Source: Muribaculaceae bacterium Isolate-037 (Harlan)
GTDB lineage: Bacteria; Bacteroidota; Bacteroidia; Bacteroidales; Muribaculaceae
Assembly (NCBI GenBank): GCA_003762615.1
Contig: RIAZ01000001.1
Span: forward strand, 124,001 to 188,000
Direction of reading: 5' to 3'
Length of the DNA stretch: 64,000 nt
Both the position numbers and the translations under genes were made by a program. Positions within the stretch are counted from its first letter, which is position 1; every line of letters starts with the position of its first letter. The notes under the pieces were generated by a model. It made no database searches. It had not been told where the DNA came from and saw nothing but the letters and a program-made list of their open reading frames with translations. This document shows positions 17,924 through 27,050 of this stretch, piece by piece.

Positions 17924-20900
17924 ATGAGACGTGCTTTAATTTACATCTTGATATCTTCTTTTATGACGTTGATATGCATGGCAAGTTCACCTCTTGACAA
18001 GCGTCGTATCCGACATTACACTGTAGATAACGGACTTGCCTCCAATGCGATCTATTCTTTTCATCAAGACTCAAAAGGGAGAATATGGCTCGGCACAGTA
18101 GATGGTCTTCATAGTTTTGATGGCTACACTTTCCGCGAATGGAGAGACAATTCCATCTCCTCTCTTGGATCGGCGATATCCTCAATAACGGAAGATGACA
18201 AGAACCAATTGTGGATAGGCACGAGCCGGGGAATAGTGATTTTCGACCTGCTGAAAGAGGAATTTAAGGAATTGGATATAGCCCCCTCTTCCGGAGTGAG
18301 AATAAAATCTCTGGTATATGACATTATATTTGATTCCAACAAGCAGGCATGGATTGCAACCGGAGGGGAAGGCGTATTCCGTTATGATCCCACGACCAAG
18401 ATATTAAGACAATATCCGGCAATAACCAAAGTCAACAGTGATGCCGTCAGAGATATAATGGAGGATTCTTCAGGCTTCCTATGGATTGCCACGCAGAAGG
18501 GATTAAGCCGATATAACCCCATACAAGACAGATTCATACCGGTCGGTAATTCAAAAATCGATGCCCTTTCCCTTTTTGAGGATGGCAAACACAATATATG
18601 GATCGGGTCAAGAGACAACGGTCTCTTCATGCTCGACAGGACCAACGACCAGCTCGTGCATAAGCTCAGTCCGAACAGTCTGCACTCTGTCATTATGATC
18701 CGCGACATCACCGAATGGGAACCAGAACAATTGCTTATGGTGTCCGATCTCGGTCTGATTTCTTACGACATAGAGACTGATGAAGTGTCGATCACGAAAG
18801 CCGACAACAACGGGGCTGGCAATAGACTAAACGACAACTATCTCCAATCCATTTTCATCGACAATGAGGGTGCATTATGGATAGGGACCTATTTCGGAGG
18901 TGTAAACTATGTGTCGCCTTATCAGAGGCTGTTTTCCCATTATTACAAGGGCAATACCGACCTGGGGGCCAAAGTCATCAGCGTGTTTGCAAAGGCTGAT
19001 GACAACAACCTGTGGCTCGGAAGCGATGATGCCGGAGTGTTTCTTTGGGACCGCAATGACAATACTTTCAAATCAATATGTCATCACCCCTTGCTCGAGG
19101 GCTCAGCTCATCGGAATATACATGCAATCCTACAGGATGGCGACAGCCTGTTTGTCGGGATGTATCTGGGGGGTCTTAACATAATCGACCTGAAGACCAG
19201 CAACGTGAAAAACTATAAACTCGGGGAATCGTCATTCTCACTCTATTCCTCAAGCATATATTCAATCTTTAAGGATTCCTACGGAGATATATGGGTCGGC
19301 ACTACCGCCGGACTTAATCGATATCGCCGCCAAACCGATGACTTCGAACGTATTTTTGAGGTGCATCCTGCAGATGTAGTATTTATGATGGAGGATAAAC
19401 GCGGATTCCTATGGGCTTGCACAAATGACCAAGGGATATACCGCCTTGACAGGAAAACCGAGAAATGGCAGCAATTCTCCGCCGACGACAATAATGATCT
19501 TAACGGGCTCCCTACAAATGCAGTAGTCACCGCCGCCTGTGATGATGAAGGGAAAATGTGGTTTGGCACCGATGGGTTCGGTCTGCTCAGTTTTGATTAT
19601 GATTCACAAAAGTTTACAAGAATCGACCTGCCGGAGAAAATCAGGGTAATAAATAAGATCATCCCATACGGCAAGATGCTTTGGCTCGCCACGACAAAAG
19701 GTCTGTTCTGCTACGAGCCGAAGAGCGGAGTCATTCACCCATACGACAAGGATTTCGGGCTACAGGACAACGTGTTTCTTCCCAATTCCGGACTGATGAC
19801 CTCCGACAGACAGATTGTGATGGGAGGAATCAACGGATTCAATGAGTTTAATCCTTCCAACATGACTCACGAAACCCTCAAGCCGGAAGTTATCCTTTCT
19901 GATTTCCAGATTTTCAATAATCCTGTTGAAATTGGAGAGGATTCTCCCCTGAAGGAGTCGATAGCCTACTCCAAGGGTATCACTCTCAACCATAATGAGA
20001 GGATGGTGAGTTTCAAGGTGGCTCCCCTAAGCTACATCAATCCCTCGCAGAACCGCTACCTGTATAAACTGGAAGGGTTCGACAAGACATGGAATGAGGC
20101 GTATCCAGGCTATCCCCACACCTACACTAACCTCCCTGCCGGCGAATATCATTTTAAGGTCAGCACCTACAATGGCAACGGCGGATGGAATGAAGATGCA
20201 TTTGATTTCACAATAAAAGTGCTACCACCATGGTGGTGGTCTACCCCGATGATTCTCATTTATCTCCTTGCAATAGCTGCCGGAGTATGGTATGGTTATC
20301 ATATCATCATAAGCAAGCAGCAGGAGAAACTCGCGAAATTGTCTGATCAAAAAGACCGGGAACTTTATCGTAGCAAGATTGCATTCTTCACCCATATCGT
20401 GCATGAGATCCGCACCCCTCTAACGCTAATACTCTCCCCTCTTGAAAGTCTGGCTCACTCTGACGGCGACATTTCCAACAGCCGGAAGAATATCGACATA
20501 ATGGAACGCAACGGCAAGCGATTGCTGTCGTTGGTGAACAGGCTCATGGACTTCAGGAAGATTGAATCCGACGATATGAAAATAAATCCTGAGTCCATCG
20601 ACCTTCGCCAGCCTTTGCATTATATATGCGATGAGTTTGTCGTCTCAGCCGGATTAAAGGATCTGGATATCTCAATTTCCATTCCCGACTATCCATGCGT
20701 GGCTATTGTCGACAGGGAGGCATTCCGGCAGATTGTAGACAACCTGCTCTCAAATGCAATGAAATTCTCCAAATCTCAGATTAGAATCTCCCTCTCAAAG
20801 GATGATGACGGAAATATTCTGCTCTCGGTGAAGGATGACGGTCCGGGCATACCCGTAGATGAACAGGAGAAGATTTTCACGCCATTCTATCAGGTGGAGG

Positions 20901-21886
20901 AGAACCGTCCAAGCGACAATATAGGCACCGGACTGGGTCTGCTCATAGTGAAACGATATGCCACCCTGCTGAATGCCGTGGTAAAATTGGATAGTATGCC
21001 CGGCAAAGGTGCTGACTTTACAATCATATTCCCGACTACGGATCAGGTGCCGGAGGAAGACGCTGACGAGGACATGAGACAGCAATCCTCTGAAGAGATG
21101 CAGGAACAACCCGAGCAGACATCCCCCAAAAGGGATCAGCTCCTCATTGTAGACGACAATTCAGATATGCTCTCTTACCTGAATGACCTGTTGTGTGAGG
21201 ACTTCGACGTGGTGTGTGCATCAAATGCAGAAGAGGGTCTGAAAAAATTGGATGAGATAGAACCCTCATTGATCATATCCGACATAATGATGCCCGGAAT
21301 AGATGGCGTGGAGTTCTGCCGGAGAATAAAGCATAACCTCAATACGAGTCATATCCCCGTGATTCTACTGACTGCAAAGGTGGAGGATTCCGACTTTGTG
21401 GTGGGACTGGATAATGGTGCCGACCTCTACGTGACCAAACCATTCTCACCGAACGTCATAAAAGCACAGATAAGGTCATTGCTTTCAAATCGGAATCTGC
21501 TCCGTCAACGATTCAAGACAGACCCTTCAAAAATCCAGGAATTTATTCCCGGGAGCAGTCTGGACAAGGAGTTCTTCAACCGGATAAACGAGATAATCAC
21601 GCAAAGGATGGCAGATCCGGATTTCTCTGTCGATATGCTTGCCAAAGATGCGGCAATATCCCGTACCGGATTATTCACAAAACTGAAAGCCATCGCGGGT
21701 ATGACTCCAAACGAATACATCCGGCAAATACGACTTCAGAAAGCCGCAGAACTCCTCGCGTCGCACACCTTGCAAATAAGCGAGGTATGCTGGCAGGTAG
21801 GATTCTCATCGCGTTCCCACTTTGCAAAGAGCTTCCAATTGAAGTATGGAATGACCCCAACCGAATATCGTAACCGACAGAAGTAA
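17924..21886 (+). CDS. Hybrid two-component system regulator (HTCS) of PUL 1
   Basis: Single-protein sensor, kinase and transcription activator, 1320 aa from the ATG at 17924 (a TTG three bases earlier is less likely). Order: signal peptide (1-22); two periplasmic seven-bladed propellers with many LWIGT-type repeats (about 25-690); Y_Y_Y domain (about 690-770); one transmembrane helix after LPPWWWSTP (about 770-795); HisKA with phospho-acceptor His827 in HEIRTPLTL; HATPase with DNLLSNAMKFS, DDGPGIP and GTGLGL; receiver with Asp1120 in SDIMMPG; and a C-terminal AraC-type HTH (about 1215-1320). It senses a degradation product in the periplasm and should activate the adjacent PUL, perhaps through the TGTACG repeats at 6782. 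Confidence 0.95.
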   Translation: MRRALIYILISSFMTLICMASSPLDKRRIRHYTVDNGLASNAIYSFHQDSKGRIWLGTVDGLHSFDGYTFREWRDNSISSLGSAISSITEDDKNQLWIGTSRGIVIFDLLKEEFKELDIAPSSGVRIKSLVYDIIFDSNKQAWIATGGEGVFRYDPTTKILRQYPAITKVNSDAVRDIMEDSSGFLWIATQKGLSRYNPIQDRFIPVGNSKIDALSLFEDGKHNIWIGSRDNGLFMLDRTNDQLVHKLSPNSLHSVIMIRDITEWEPEQLLMVSDLGLISYDIETDEVSITKADNNGAGNRLNDNYLQSIFIDNEGALWIGTYFGGVNYVSPYQRLFSHYYKGNTDLGAKVISVFAKADDNNLWLGSDDAGVFLWDRNDNTFKSICHHPLLEGSAHRNIHAILQDGDSLFVGMYLGGLNIIDLKTSNVKNYKLGESSFSLYSSSIYSIFKDSYGDIWVGTTAGLNRYRRQTDDFERIFEVHPADVVFMMEDKRGFLWACTNDQGIYRLDRKTEKWQQFSADDNNDLNGLPTNAVVTAACDDEGKMWFGTDGFGLLSFDYDSQKFTRIDLPEKIRVINKIIPYGKMLWLATTKGLFCYEPKSGVIHPYDKDFGLQDNVFLPNSGLMTSDRQIVMGGINGFNEFNPSNMTHETLKPEVILSDFQIFNNPVEIGEDSPLKESIAYSKGITLNHNERMVSFKVAPLSYINPSQNRYLYKLEGFDKTWNEAYPGYPHTYTNLPAGEYHFKVSTYNGNGGWNEDAFDFTIKVLPPWWWSTPMILIYLLAIAAGVWYGYHIIISKQQEKLAKLSDQKDRELYRSKIAFFTHIVHEIRTPLTLILSPLESLAHSDGDISNSRKNIDIMERNGKRLLSLVNRLMDFRKIESDDMKINPESIDLRQPLHYICDEFVVSAGLKDLDISISIPDYPCVAIVDREAFRQIVDNLLSNAMKFSKSQIRISLSKDDDGNILLSVKDDGPGIPVDEQEKIFTPFYQVEENRPSDNIGTGLGLLIVKRYATLLNAVVKLDSMPGKGADFTIIFPTTDQVPEEDADEDMRQQSSEEMQEQPEQTSPKRDQLLIVDDNSDMLSYLNDLLCEDFDVVCASNAEEGLKKLDEIEPSLIISDIMMPGIDGVEFCRRIKHNLNTSHIPVILLTAKVEDSDFVVGLDNGADLYVTKPFSPNVIKAQIRSLLSNRNLLRQRFKTDPSKIQEFIPGSSLDKEFFNRINEIITQRMADPDFSVDMLAKDAAISRTGLFTKLKAIAGMTPNEYIRQIRLQKAAELLASHTLQISEVCWQVGFSSRSHFAKSFQLKYGMTPTEYRNRQK

Positions 21887-22056
21887 CCACCTATCTATTG
21901 CCCGGCAAGCCCAATGAATAGTTAACTGAATATCGTAACTACTCACGTATAGCAAGCAGCTGTGATGACACGGCATAGCGATTGATCTATAAGACCAATG
22001 CCATAACTGCATCCCATCGCATTAGTGTTAATACATATTAAAATATACACATATTA

Positions 22057-22087
22057 TTTGAAATATAGTAAATTTTATGTATGTTTG
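22057..22087 (+). promoter_or_regulatory. Promoter of the small-protein/GLPGLI/TonB cassette
   Basis: TTTG (22057-22060), 19-bp spacer, TATGTTTG (22080-22087) match both boxes of the Bacteroidetes consensus. The expected start is near 22093, with a short leader of about 23 nt before the small gene. Confidence 0.75.
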
Positions 22088-22115
22088 TCAAATCAAACCT
22101 TAAAACCTAAGCTAT

Positions 22116-22343
22116 ATGAAACAGTTCCTTATTTTAGCAGTGCTTCTTGTCGGCAGTGCATTGTCGGCGGATGCCTACATAGTGAATCTTTCGTGTAAGG
22201 CTGTCCAGACCATAAGTCCGGATTGTTTGCCGGAAAACGAGTGGAGAGAGTATATCGCTGAATTGGAGGCTGCAAATTGCGGCTCTGATACGGACAAGGA
22301 GGAGGATAGGCCGGAGGAGCCGTCAGAGACCCCTTATAATTGA
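22116..22343 (+). CDS. Small secreted acidic protein of unknown function
   Basis: 75 aa. Signal peptide MKQFLILAVLLVGSALSADA with a likely cleavage after SADA, leaving about 55 residues with three Cys (LSCKAV, PDCLPE, ANCGSD) and a strongly acidic, proline-rich tail (DKEEDRPEEPSE). I do not recognise a family. It is the first gene after a good promoter and is followed by a 28-bp perfect palindrome and then the two GLPGLI genes, so it is probably the most highly expressed product of this cassette. It could be a metal- or peptide-binding partner, a secreted substrate of the neighbouring receptor, or simply a small envelope protein; none of these is shown by the sequence. Confidence 0.7.
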   Translation: MKQFLILAVLLVGSALSADAYIVNLSCKAVQTISPDCLPENEWREYIAELEAANCGSDTDKEEDRPEEPSETPYN

Positions 22344-22351
22344 AAGAATCA

Positions 22352-22379
22352 GACAGCATGGTGTATACACCATGCTGTC
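22352..22379. terminator. 28-bp perfect palindrome between the small gene and GLPGLI 1
   Basis: GACAGCATGGTGTA is followed directly by its exact reverse complement TACACCATGCTGTC. As RNA it folds into a hairpin of up to about 12 bp. No U-run follows (ATTACTTG), so it may be a partial terminator or an RNA-processing/stabilising hairpin that sets different levels for the first gene and the rest. As DNA it could be an operator. Confidence 0.55.
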
Positions 22380-22423
22380 ATTACTTGAAAAAATAGTCAT
22401 ATTTATATATAAATGCAGTATAG

Positions 22424-23269
22424 ATGGGAAAGGATATCACCCGTTTTTTTATTTTGACAATGATTTTATCGTTCTGTGTGTGTGGAGGAAAGGGAGAGTT
22501 GCTTGATCTGCGGCATAGGAAAATCAATGTGGTAGACACTGCATATAATGAGGTTGTCTATGTCCATATTGCTGTGGATCCATATAAGAAGAATCCACGA
22601 GTCACATACGAGATGCTCTCCATAGGTAAACGTTTCCATAAATATGGAGGTTATGACGATTATCAGATGGATTCCACGTTTATGAGTGACCCGGATTTCA
22701 ATCCTAATCATGAGGAGTATGTGGAATGGGGACGACAGTTTGAAGACACGCGTCAGGATGTCGTAATAAATCTTGAGACCAATACCATTGATTATTATTA
22801 TAATAAATTTTGGTACTGCAACCGTTATTCTGAGCCGATTCCTGAATTTGCATGGGAACTGGAAGATGGCGAGGAGGATGTCATAGGCTATCGTTGCCGG
22901 AAGGCGAGGGTAAAATGGCGCGGACGGGAATGGACTGCATGGTATTCCGATATACCGGTTGATGCCGGACCATGGAAATTCCGCAGACTGCCGGGGCTGA
23001 TACTGAAGATGGAGGATGCTACGGGTCAGCACAAGATAGAGGCAATCGGCACGAAGGATGACGTCTATCCGATGGGGTATGTAGATTCACTGTATAGCCG
23101 CCGAACGAGGGAGTTCGCGCAGAAGGCGGAGAAGGATTATTGTGAGAATTTCGGAAAGATCATTGCAGACTCCGGTATGCTTCTTGAACCGGCTGAAGAG
23201 CTGGAACGCCTGCGCAGGAGCAAGAAGAGGCGGTTCTATGCCCCTATCGAAATCGTGGGTGCAGAATAG
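22424..23269 (+). CDS. GLPGLI family protein, copy 1
   Basis: 281 aa, exported (hydrophobic FFILTMILSFCVCGG near the start). The GLPGLI family (TIGR01200) has no assigned biochemical role but commonly lies next to TonB-dependent receptors in Bacteroidetes. The core region WRGREWTAWYSDIPVDAGPW precedes the name motif, which here reads RRLPGLILK, with Arg in place of the first Gly. By eye it differs from copy 2 at only about 15 of some 245 aligned residues after the divergent N-terminus. The C-terminus is basic (RLRRSKKRRFYAPIEIVGAE). It lies 80 bp after the small gene and 44 bp before copy 2. Confidence 0.88.
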   Translation: MGKDITRFFILTMILSFCVCGGKGELLDLRHRKINVVDTAYNEVVYVHIAVDPYKKNPRVTYEMLSIGKRFHKYGGYDDYQMDSTFMSDPDFNPNHEEYVEWGRQFEDTRQDVVINLETNTIDYYYNKFWYCNRYSEPIPEFAWELEDGEEDVIGYRCRKARVKWRGREWTAWYSDIPVDAGPWKFRRLPGLILKMEDATGQHKIEAIGTKDDVYPMGYVDSLYSRRTREFAQKAEKDYCENFGKIIADSGMLLEPAEELERLRRSKKRRFYAPIEIVGAE

Positions 23270-23313
23270 CATCCGTACATCTGGCGTGTGCCAATATTTT
23301 CTATTTTTAATCC

Positions 23314-24156
23314 ATGGGATATATGAAAAATCGGTTGTTCATATTGGTAATAATATTTTTCTCTGTATTAATATGCAGGGGAGAGTTACTTAAATTACAC
23401 CATACAAGCATCAATGTGGTTGATACGGCATATAATGAGGTGGTGTATGTTCATATTGCTGTGGATCCATATAAGAAGAATCCACGAGTCACATACGAGA
23501 TGCTCTCTATTGGCAGGCGCTTCCATAAGTATGGTGGCTATGACGATTATCAATGTGATTCCACATTTATGAGTAATCCGGATTTCAAGCCTAATCATGA
23601 GGAGTATGTGGAATGGGCACGGCAGTTTGAAGAAACACTTCAGGATGTCATAATAAATCTTGAAACAAATACCCTTGATTACTATTATAATAAATTTTGG
23701 TATTGCAACCGTTATTCAGAGCCTGTTCCGGAATTTGCATGGGAATTGGAGGATGGCGAGGAGGATGTCATAGGCTATCGTTGCCGGAAGGCAAGGGTAA
23801 AATGGCGCGGACGGGAATGGACTGCATGGTATTCCGATATACCTGTTGATGCCGGACCATGGAAATTCCGCGGATTGCCGGGGCTGATACTGAAAATGGA
23901 GGATGCGTCGGGTCAGCACAAGATAGAGGCAATCGGCACGAAGGATGATGTCTATCCGATGGGGTATGTAGATTCACTGTACAGCCGCCGAACGAGGGAG
24001 TTCGCGCAGAAGGCGGAGAAGGATTACTGTGAGAATTTCGGAAAAATCATTGCGGACTCCGGTATGCTTCTTGAGCCGGAGGAGGAACTGAAGCGATTGC
24101 GCAGGAGCAATAAGAGGCGTTTCTATGCCCCTATCGAAATCGTGGGGGCAGAATAA
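23314..24156 (+). CDS. GLPGLI family protein, copy 2
   Basis: 280 aa; a second ATG at 23323 gives MKNRLFILVIIFFSVLICRG, a good export signal, so the start could be either. This copy retains the canonical motif (FRGLPGLILKMEDASGQ). Sequence after the signal is nearly identical to copy 1, including long identical nucleotide tracts in the central part, while the signal-peptide regions differ. This points to tandem duplication with conversion or purifying pressure on the mature part. The TonB-receptor-like gene follows 56 bp later from its preferred start. Role unknown; probably a periplasmic or surface partner of that receptor. Confidence 0.88.
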   Translation: MGYMKNRLFILVIIFFSVLICRGELLKLHHTSINVVDTAYNEVVYVHIAVDPYKKNPRVTYEMLSIGRRFHKYGGYDDYQCDSTFMSNPDFKPNHEEYVEWARQFEETLQDVIINLETNTLDYYYNKFWYCNRYSEPVPEFAWELEDGEEDVIGYRCRKARVKWRGREWTAWYSDIPVDAGPWKFRGLPGLILKMEDASGQHKIEAIGTKDDVYPMGYVDSLYSRRTREFAQKAEKDYCENFGKIIADSGMLLEPEEELKRLRRSNKRRFYAPIEIVGAE

Positions 24157-24212
24157 TTAGGTATGCTTTTGCTATGCTTGTTGTCATAACCAATTATGCC
24201 TGTGTAAATATT

Positions 24213-26807
24213 ATGAAGATACTAAGGAATATATTGTCGGCAATGGTGCTGCTGTTGGCGTTTCTGTTGCCGACGGTAAATGCCGGTGTGATTGTAAAAG
24301 GGAGAGTGACCGACACGGAGGGTAATCCGCTTGCCGGAATAATAATACGCCTTTATCAGGATACGAAGGTAAAGGGTTTTGCCAATTCCAAAAGAGATGG
24401 ATCGTTCGCCGTAAAGGCGGACACGATCACACTGCCTGCTCTGCTGACTTTCGCTTCCAAAAGTTTCGGACATAAAGAGATCACAGTCGAGTCGCTGACG
24501 GATTCAATATATGCGGTGCTTACTCCGGAGCATTACCAGATAAAGGAGGTGGTGGTAAAGGCTCCGCGTGTCAGAGTAAAGGGTGACACCATCACATACG
24601 ATGTGGCGGCACACACCGGTAAGGGTGACCGCAGCATTGAGGATGTCATAAAGAAGCTACCGGGCATTGAGGTGAGCGAGACCGGAGTCATTTCGTACGA
24701 TGGGGAACCGATCAACAATTTCTATATAGAGGGTCTGAATCTGATGGGGGGCAACTACGCCGTGGCATCGCAGAACATAAAGCCGCAGGATGTGGCGGCA
24801 GTCAGCGTGTATGAGCGTCACCAGCCGAAGAAAGCCCTGAAGAACGTGGTGGAGTCAAAGAGTGCGGCATTGAACCTGAAACTGAAAAAAGGGAGTATGC
24901 TGAAGCCGGTCGGATATGTGTCTGCCACGGGCGGGTATGGCGATGAGACACTATGGGGCGCGAATCTCTACACCATGTTTATCTCTCCGAAAAATCAGAC
25001 GATTGTGTCGGCAAAAGGGAATAATTGGGGTAATGACTATGTTGCCGACAAGAAGTCGGGCGACAATGCATTCACCTCATTCCCTGTGAAGCCTTTTGGT
25101 GCGCCTTCAATAAAAGGATCGCGCTACATACTTAACAAATCTGCTTACGCCACTACCAATACCCTCTTCAAATTGAGGGAAGAGCTGACACTGACCCTCA
25201 ATGCGTCATACGGTCAGGATGACGACGGCTACGACAGCTATTCATCCACTGAATATCTTGCCACCGACATGGCCAACCCGATATATTCTGAGAGTGTAGA
25301 CAATGGAATCAAGAAACATTCGGTCAATGCGGGCGTGAAGATAGAGAAGAATTCCAACGGTCTGTATCTGATGGATCATTTTACTTTCAAGGGGAGGTTT
25401 GACAACAATGACTATGACATAATCAATACATCCGGAATCAACCAGAGAATGAAGGGGGATAATTATGCGTTTAACAACAATCTGTCGGTCATAGCCAACC
25501 GCAACAGGAAAGTGTATAAACTGGATTCCCGGACGTCGTTCAGCAACACCCCGATGAATCATATCTCGGCGTATGATGCCGCGACCGGGGGGATGACGTT
25601 GCGTCAGGACGTGACAGGACGCAGTTTCCATAATATGGAGACAACAGGATTCTCTTGGGAGACGTCGCGCAGGTCGCAGGTGGGCACAGATGCCACATTC
25701 AATATCGATTACGACAGTTTCCTCTCCAATGCGGTCAATGGTAGGGAGTCTGCCGGCAGGAATGATATTTCCGGTCATAACCTATCGTTGGGGTTGGCTC
25801 CATATTACAAGTATGTGATACGCGGAAAGATTGTCTTACAGGCGACATTGCCGTTGGAATGGCGGAATATCAGATATACGGATATCGTGTCGGAGAAATC
25901 TCACAGATTCAATAAATTCTACCTGAATCTTGATCTTGACCTGTTTTATAAATTCTTAAGAAACAACGAAATCACGTTTAATGCCGGATGGCGGCACGAC
26001 ACAGGCGACATACGCAACTTCATTGAGAATCCCATCTACACCACGTTCCGCAACAGGACGACCCTCGGCACGGGCAGCCTCATAGAGTCGCTCAACAAGT
26101 CGGCAACGTTGAGATATTCGTATAAGGACCAGATGCGTGGATTTATCATGCGCGGGTCGGTGTCTTATTCCTACAAGACCGTCAATTCCACATCCGTGTA
26201 TGATGTCAGTCAGGATGGCACATCGAGTTCATCAGTCAATCTTGACTCTCATTCCGATATGACTAATTTCATGGCGACTGCCATAAAGCATGTGTATTCA
26301 TGGCACAGCCGTCTCTCGTTGAACGTCACCGGGATGTCGATAGGCAGGGAGAGTATGCGTTCGGGAAATGTAATCAAGACCCGTAATGACATATATACCA
26401 CCTCATTGTCGGCGGAATCGGATCTGCTGAACGATATGCTGACGCTTACCGGTAATTTCTCATATTCCTACACACGTAATTCGTTCCATGGCTTCATGCC
26501 CGACAATAATCTTTCAGAGATTATGGTTAATGGTAAGGTGTCGGTGTTCCCGGTAAAAGGATTGGAGATATATGGCAATCTGTCGTTCAACAGGTCGCAG
26601 CTTGCAGAGGATAACTACAAGTCGAATCTCTTCGTGGATGCCGGGATAAAGTATAAACTTCGTAAGTTTGATTTCACCCTGTCGGGCAGGAATCTCACCA
26701 ACCTCAGGAATTATGGCTACACCCTTTACAACACTCTCGACATAACGACATATTCCTACAGTCTTCGCCCGATAGAGTGTGTCGCCACCGTCAGATTCAA
26801 TTTCTGA
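24213..26807 (+). CDS. TonB-receptor-like outer membrane beta-barrel protein
   Basis: 864 aa from the ATG at 24213 (MKILRNILSAMVLLLAFLL, signal peptide); the frame is open from 24174 but upstream codons do not improve the signal. A carboxypeptidase-regulatory domain (VKGRVTDTEGNPLAGIIIRL, about residues 25-105) precedes a plug-like domain (GDRSIEDVIKKLPGIEVSE and IEGLNLMGGNYAVAS, about 135-200) and a barrel ending in CVATVRFNF. It belongs to the group usually annotated as outer membrane beta-barrel or TonB-dependent receptor found with GLPGLI proteins, not to SusC. It probably moves a small ligand or peptide across the outer membrane; the substrate is unknown. Confidence 0.85.
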   Translation: MKILRNILSAMVLLLAFLLPTVNAGVIVKGRVTDTEGNPLAGIIIRLYQDTKVKGFANSKRDGSFAVKADTITLPALLTFASKSFGHKEITVESLTDSIYAVLTPEHYQIKEVVVKAPRVRVKGDTITYDVAAHTGKGDRSIEDVIKKLPGIEVSETGVISYDGEPINNFYIEGLNLMGGNYAVASQNIKPQDVAAVSVYERHQPKKALKNVVESKSAALNLKLKKGSMLKPVGYVSATGGYGDETLWGANLYTMFISPKNQTIVSAKGNNWGNDYVADKKSGDNAFTSFPVKPFGAPSIKGSRYILNKSAYATTNTLFKLREELTLTLNASYGQDDDGYDSYSSTEYLATDMANPIYSESVDNGIKKHSVNAGVKIEKNSNGLYLMDHFTFKGRFDNNDYDIINTSGINQRMKGDNYAFNNNLSVIANRNRKVYKLDSRTSFSNTPMNHISAYDAATGGMTLRQDVTGRSFHNMETTGFSWETSRRSQVGTDATFNIDYDSFLSNAVNGRESAGRNDISGHNLSLGLAPYYKYVIRGKIVLQATLPLEWRNIRYTDIVSEKSHRFNKFYLNLDLDLFYKFLRNNEITFNAGWRHDTGDIRNFIENPIYTTFRNRTTLGTGSLIESLNKSATLRYSYKDQMRGFIMRGSVSYSYKTVNSTSVYDVSQDGTSSSSVNLDSHSDMTNFMATAIKHVYSWHSRLSLNVTGMSIGRESMRSGNVIKTRNDIYTTSLSAESDLLNDMLTLTGNFSYSYTRNSFHGFMPDNNLSEIMVNGKVSVFPVKGLEIYGNLSFNRSQLAEDNYKSNLFVDAGIKYKLRKFDFTLSGRNLTNLRNYGYTLYNTLDITTYSYSLRPIECVATVRFNF

Positions 26808-26814
26808 TAACATT

Positions 26815-26950
26815 ACTGAAGTTTCGCAAGCTGCACTTCAGAGGTTTACAGTTTATAGTTTAAGGTTTAAGATTCACGGAAATCTACGAATCTTTTAATT
26901 ATAAATAATTTAATGACAATAAACCATAAACTTTAAACCTTAAACCATTT
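26815..26950. repeat. Dispersed AT-rich repeat, copy lacking its right end
   Basis: From ACTGAAGTTTCGCAAG to TTAAACCATTT this matches the complete copy at 17627 at nearly every position by eye, with a few substitutions and small indels. The right terminal inverted repeat CTTGCGAAACTT is missing; the sequence turns into ATGGTTAATTATTG instead. It separates the receptor gene from the BlaI promoter. Confidence 0.7.
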
Positions 26951-26982
26951 ATGGTTAATTATTGTTAATTGAGGGTTTTCAT

Positions 26983-27040
26983 ATTGCAAAACTACAAGGA
27001 TAGTTATTATCTTTGCAACATAAAACTACAAAAGTAGTTA
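26983..27040 (+). promoter_or_regulatory. BlaI-type promoter with two operators
   Basis: A -33 ATTG (26983-26986), a 21-bp spacer and a -7 TATCTTTG (27008-27015) form the promoter of the blaI-blaR pair. One inverted repeat, AACTA-N6-TAGTT (26990-27005), fills the spacer. A second, AACTAC-N5-GTAGTT (27024-27040), covers the expected start of transcription. Their half-sites share ACTAC, close to the TACA/TGTA core known for BlaI/MecI operators. This arrangement implies autorepression, and fits relief by the M56 peptidase encoded downstream. Confidence 0.75.
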
Positions 27041-27050
27041 ACGCAAGGAT

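Noticed and set aside
25242..25778. 178-aa minus-strand frame
   Set aside because: Lies antisense inside the TonB-receptor-like gene and has no recognisable motif.
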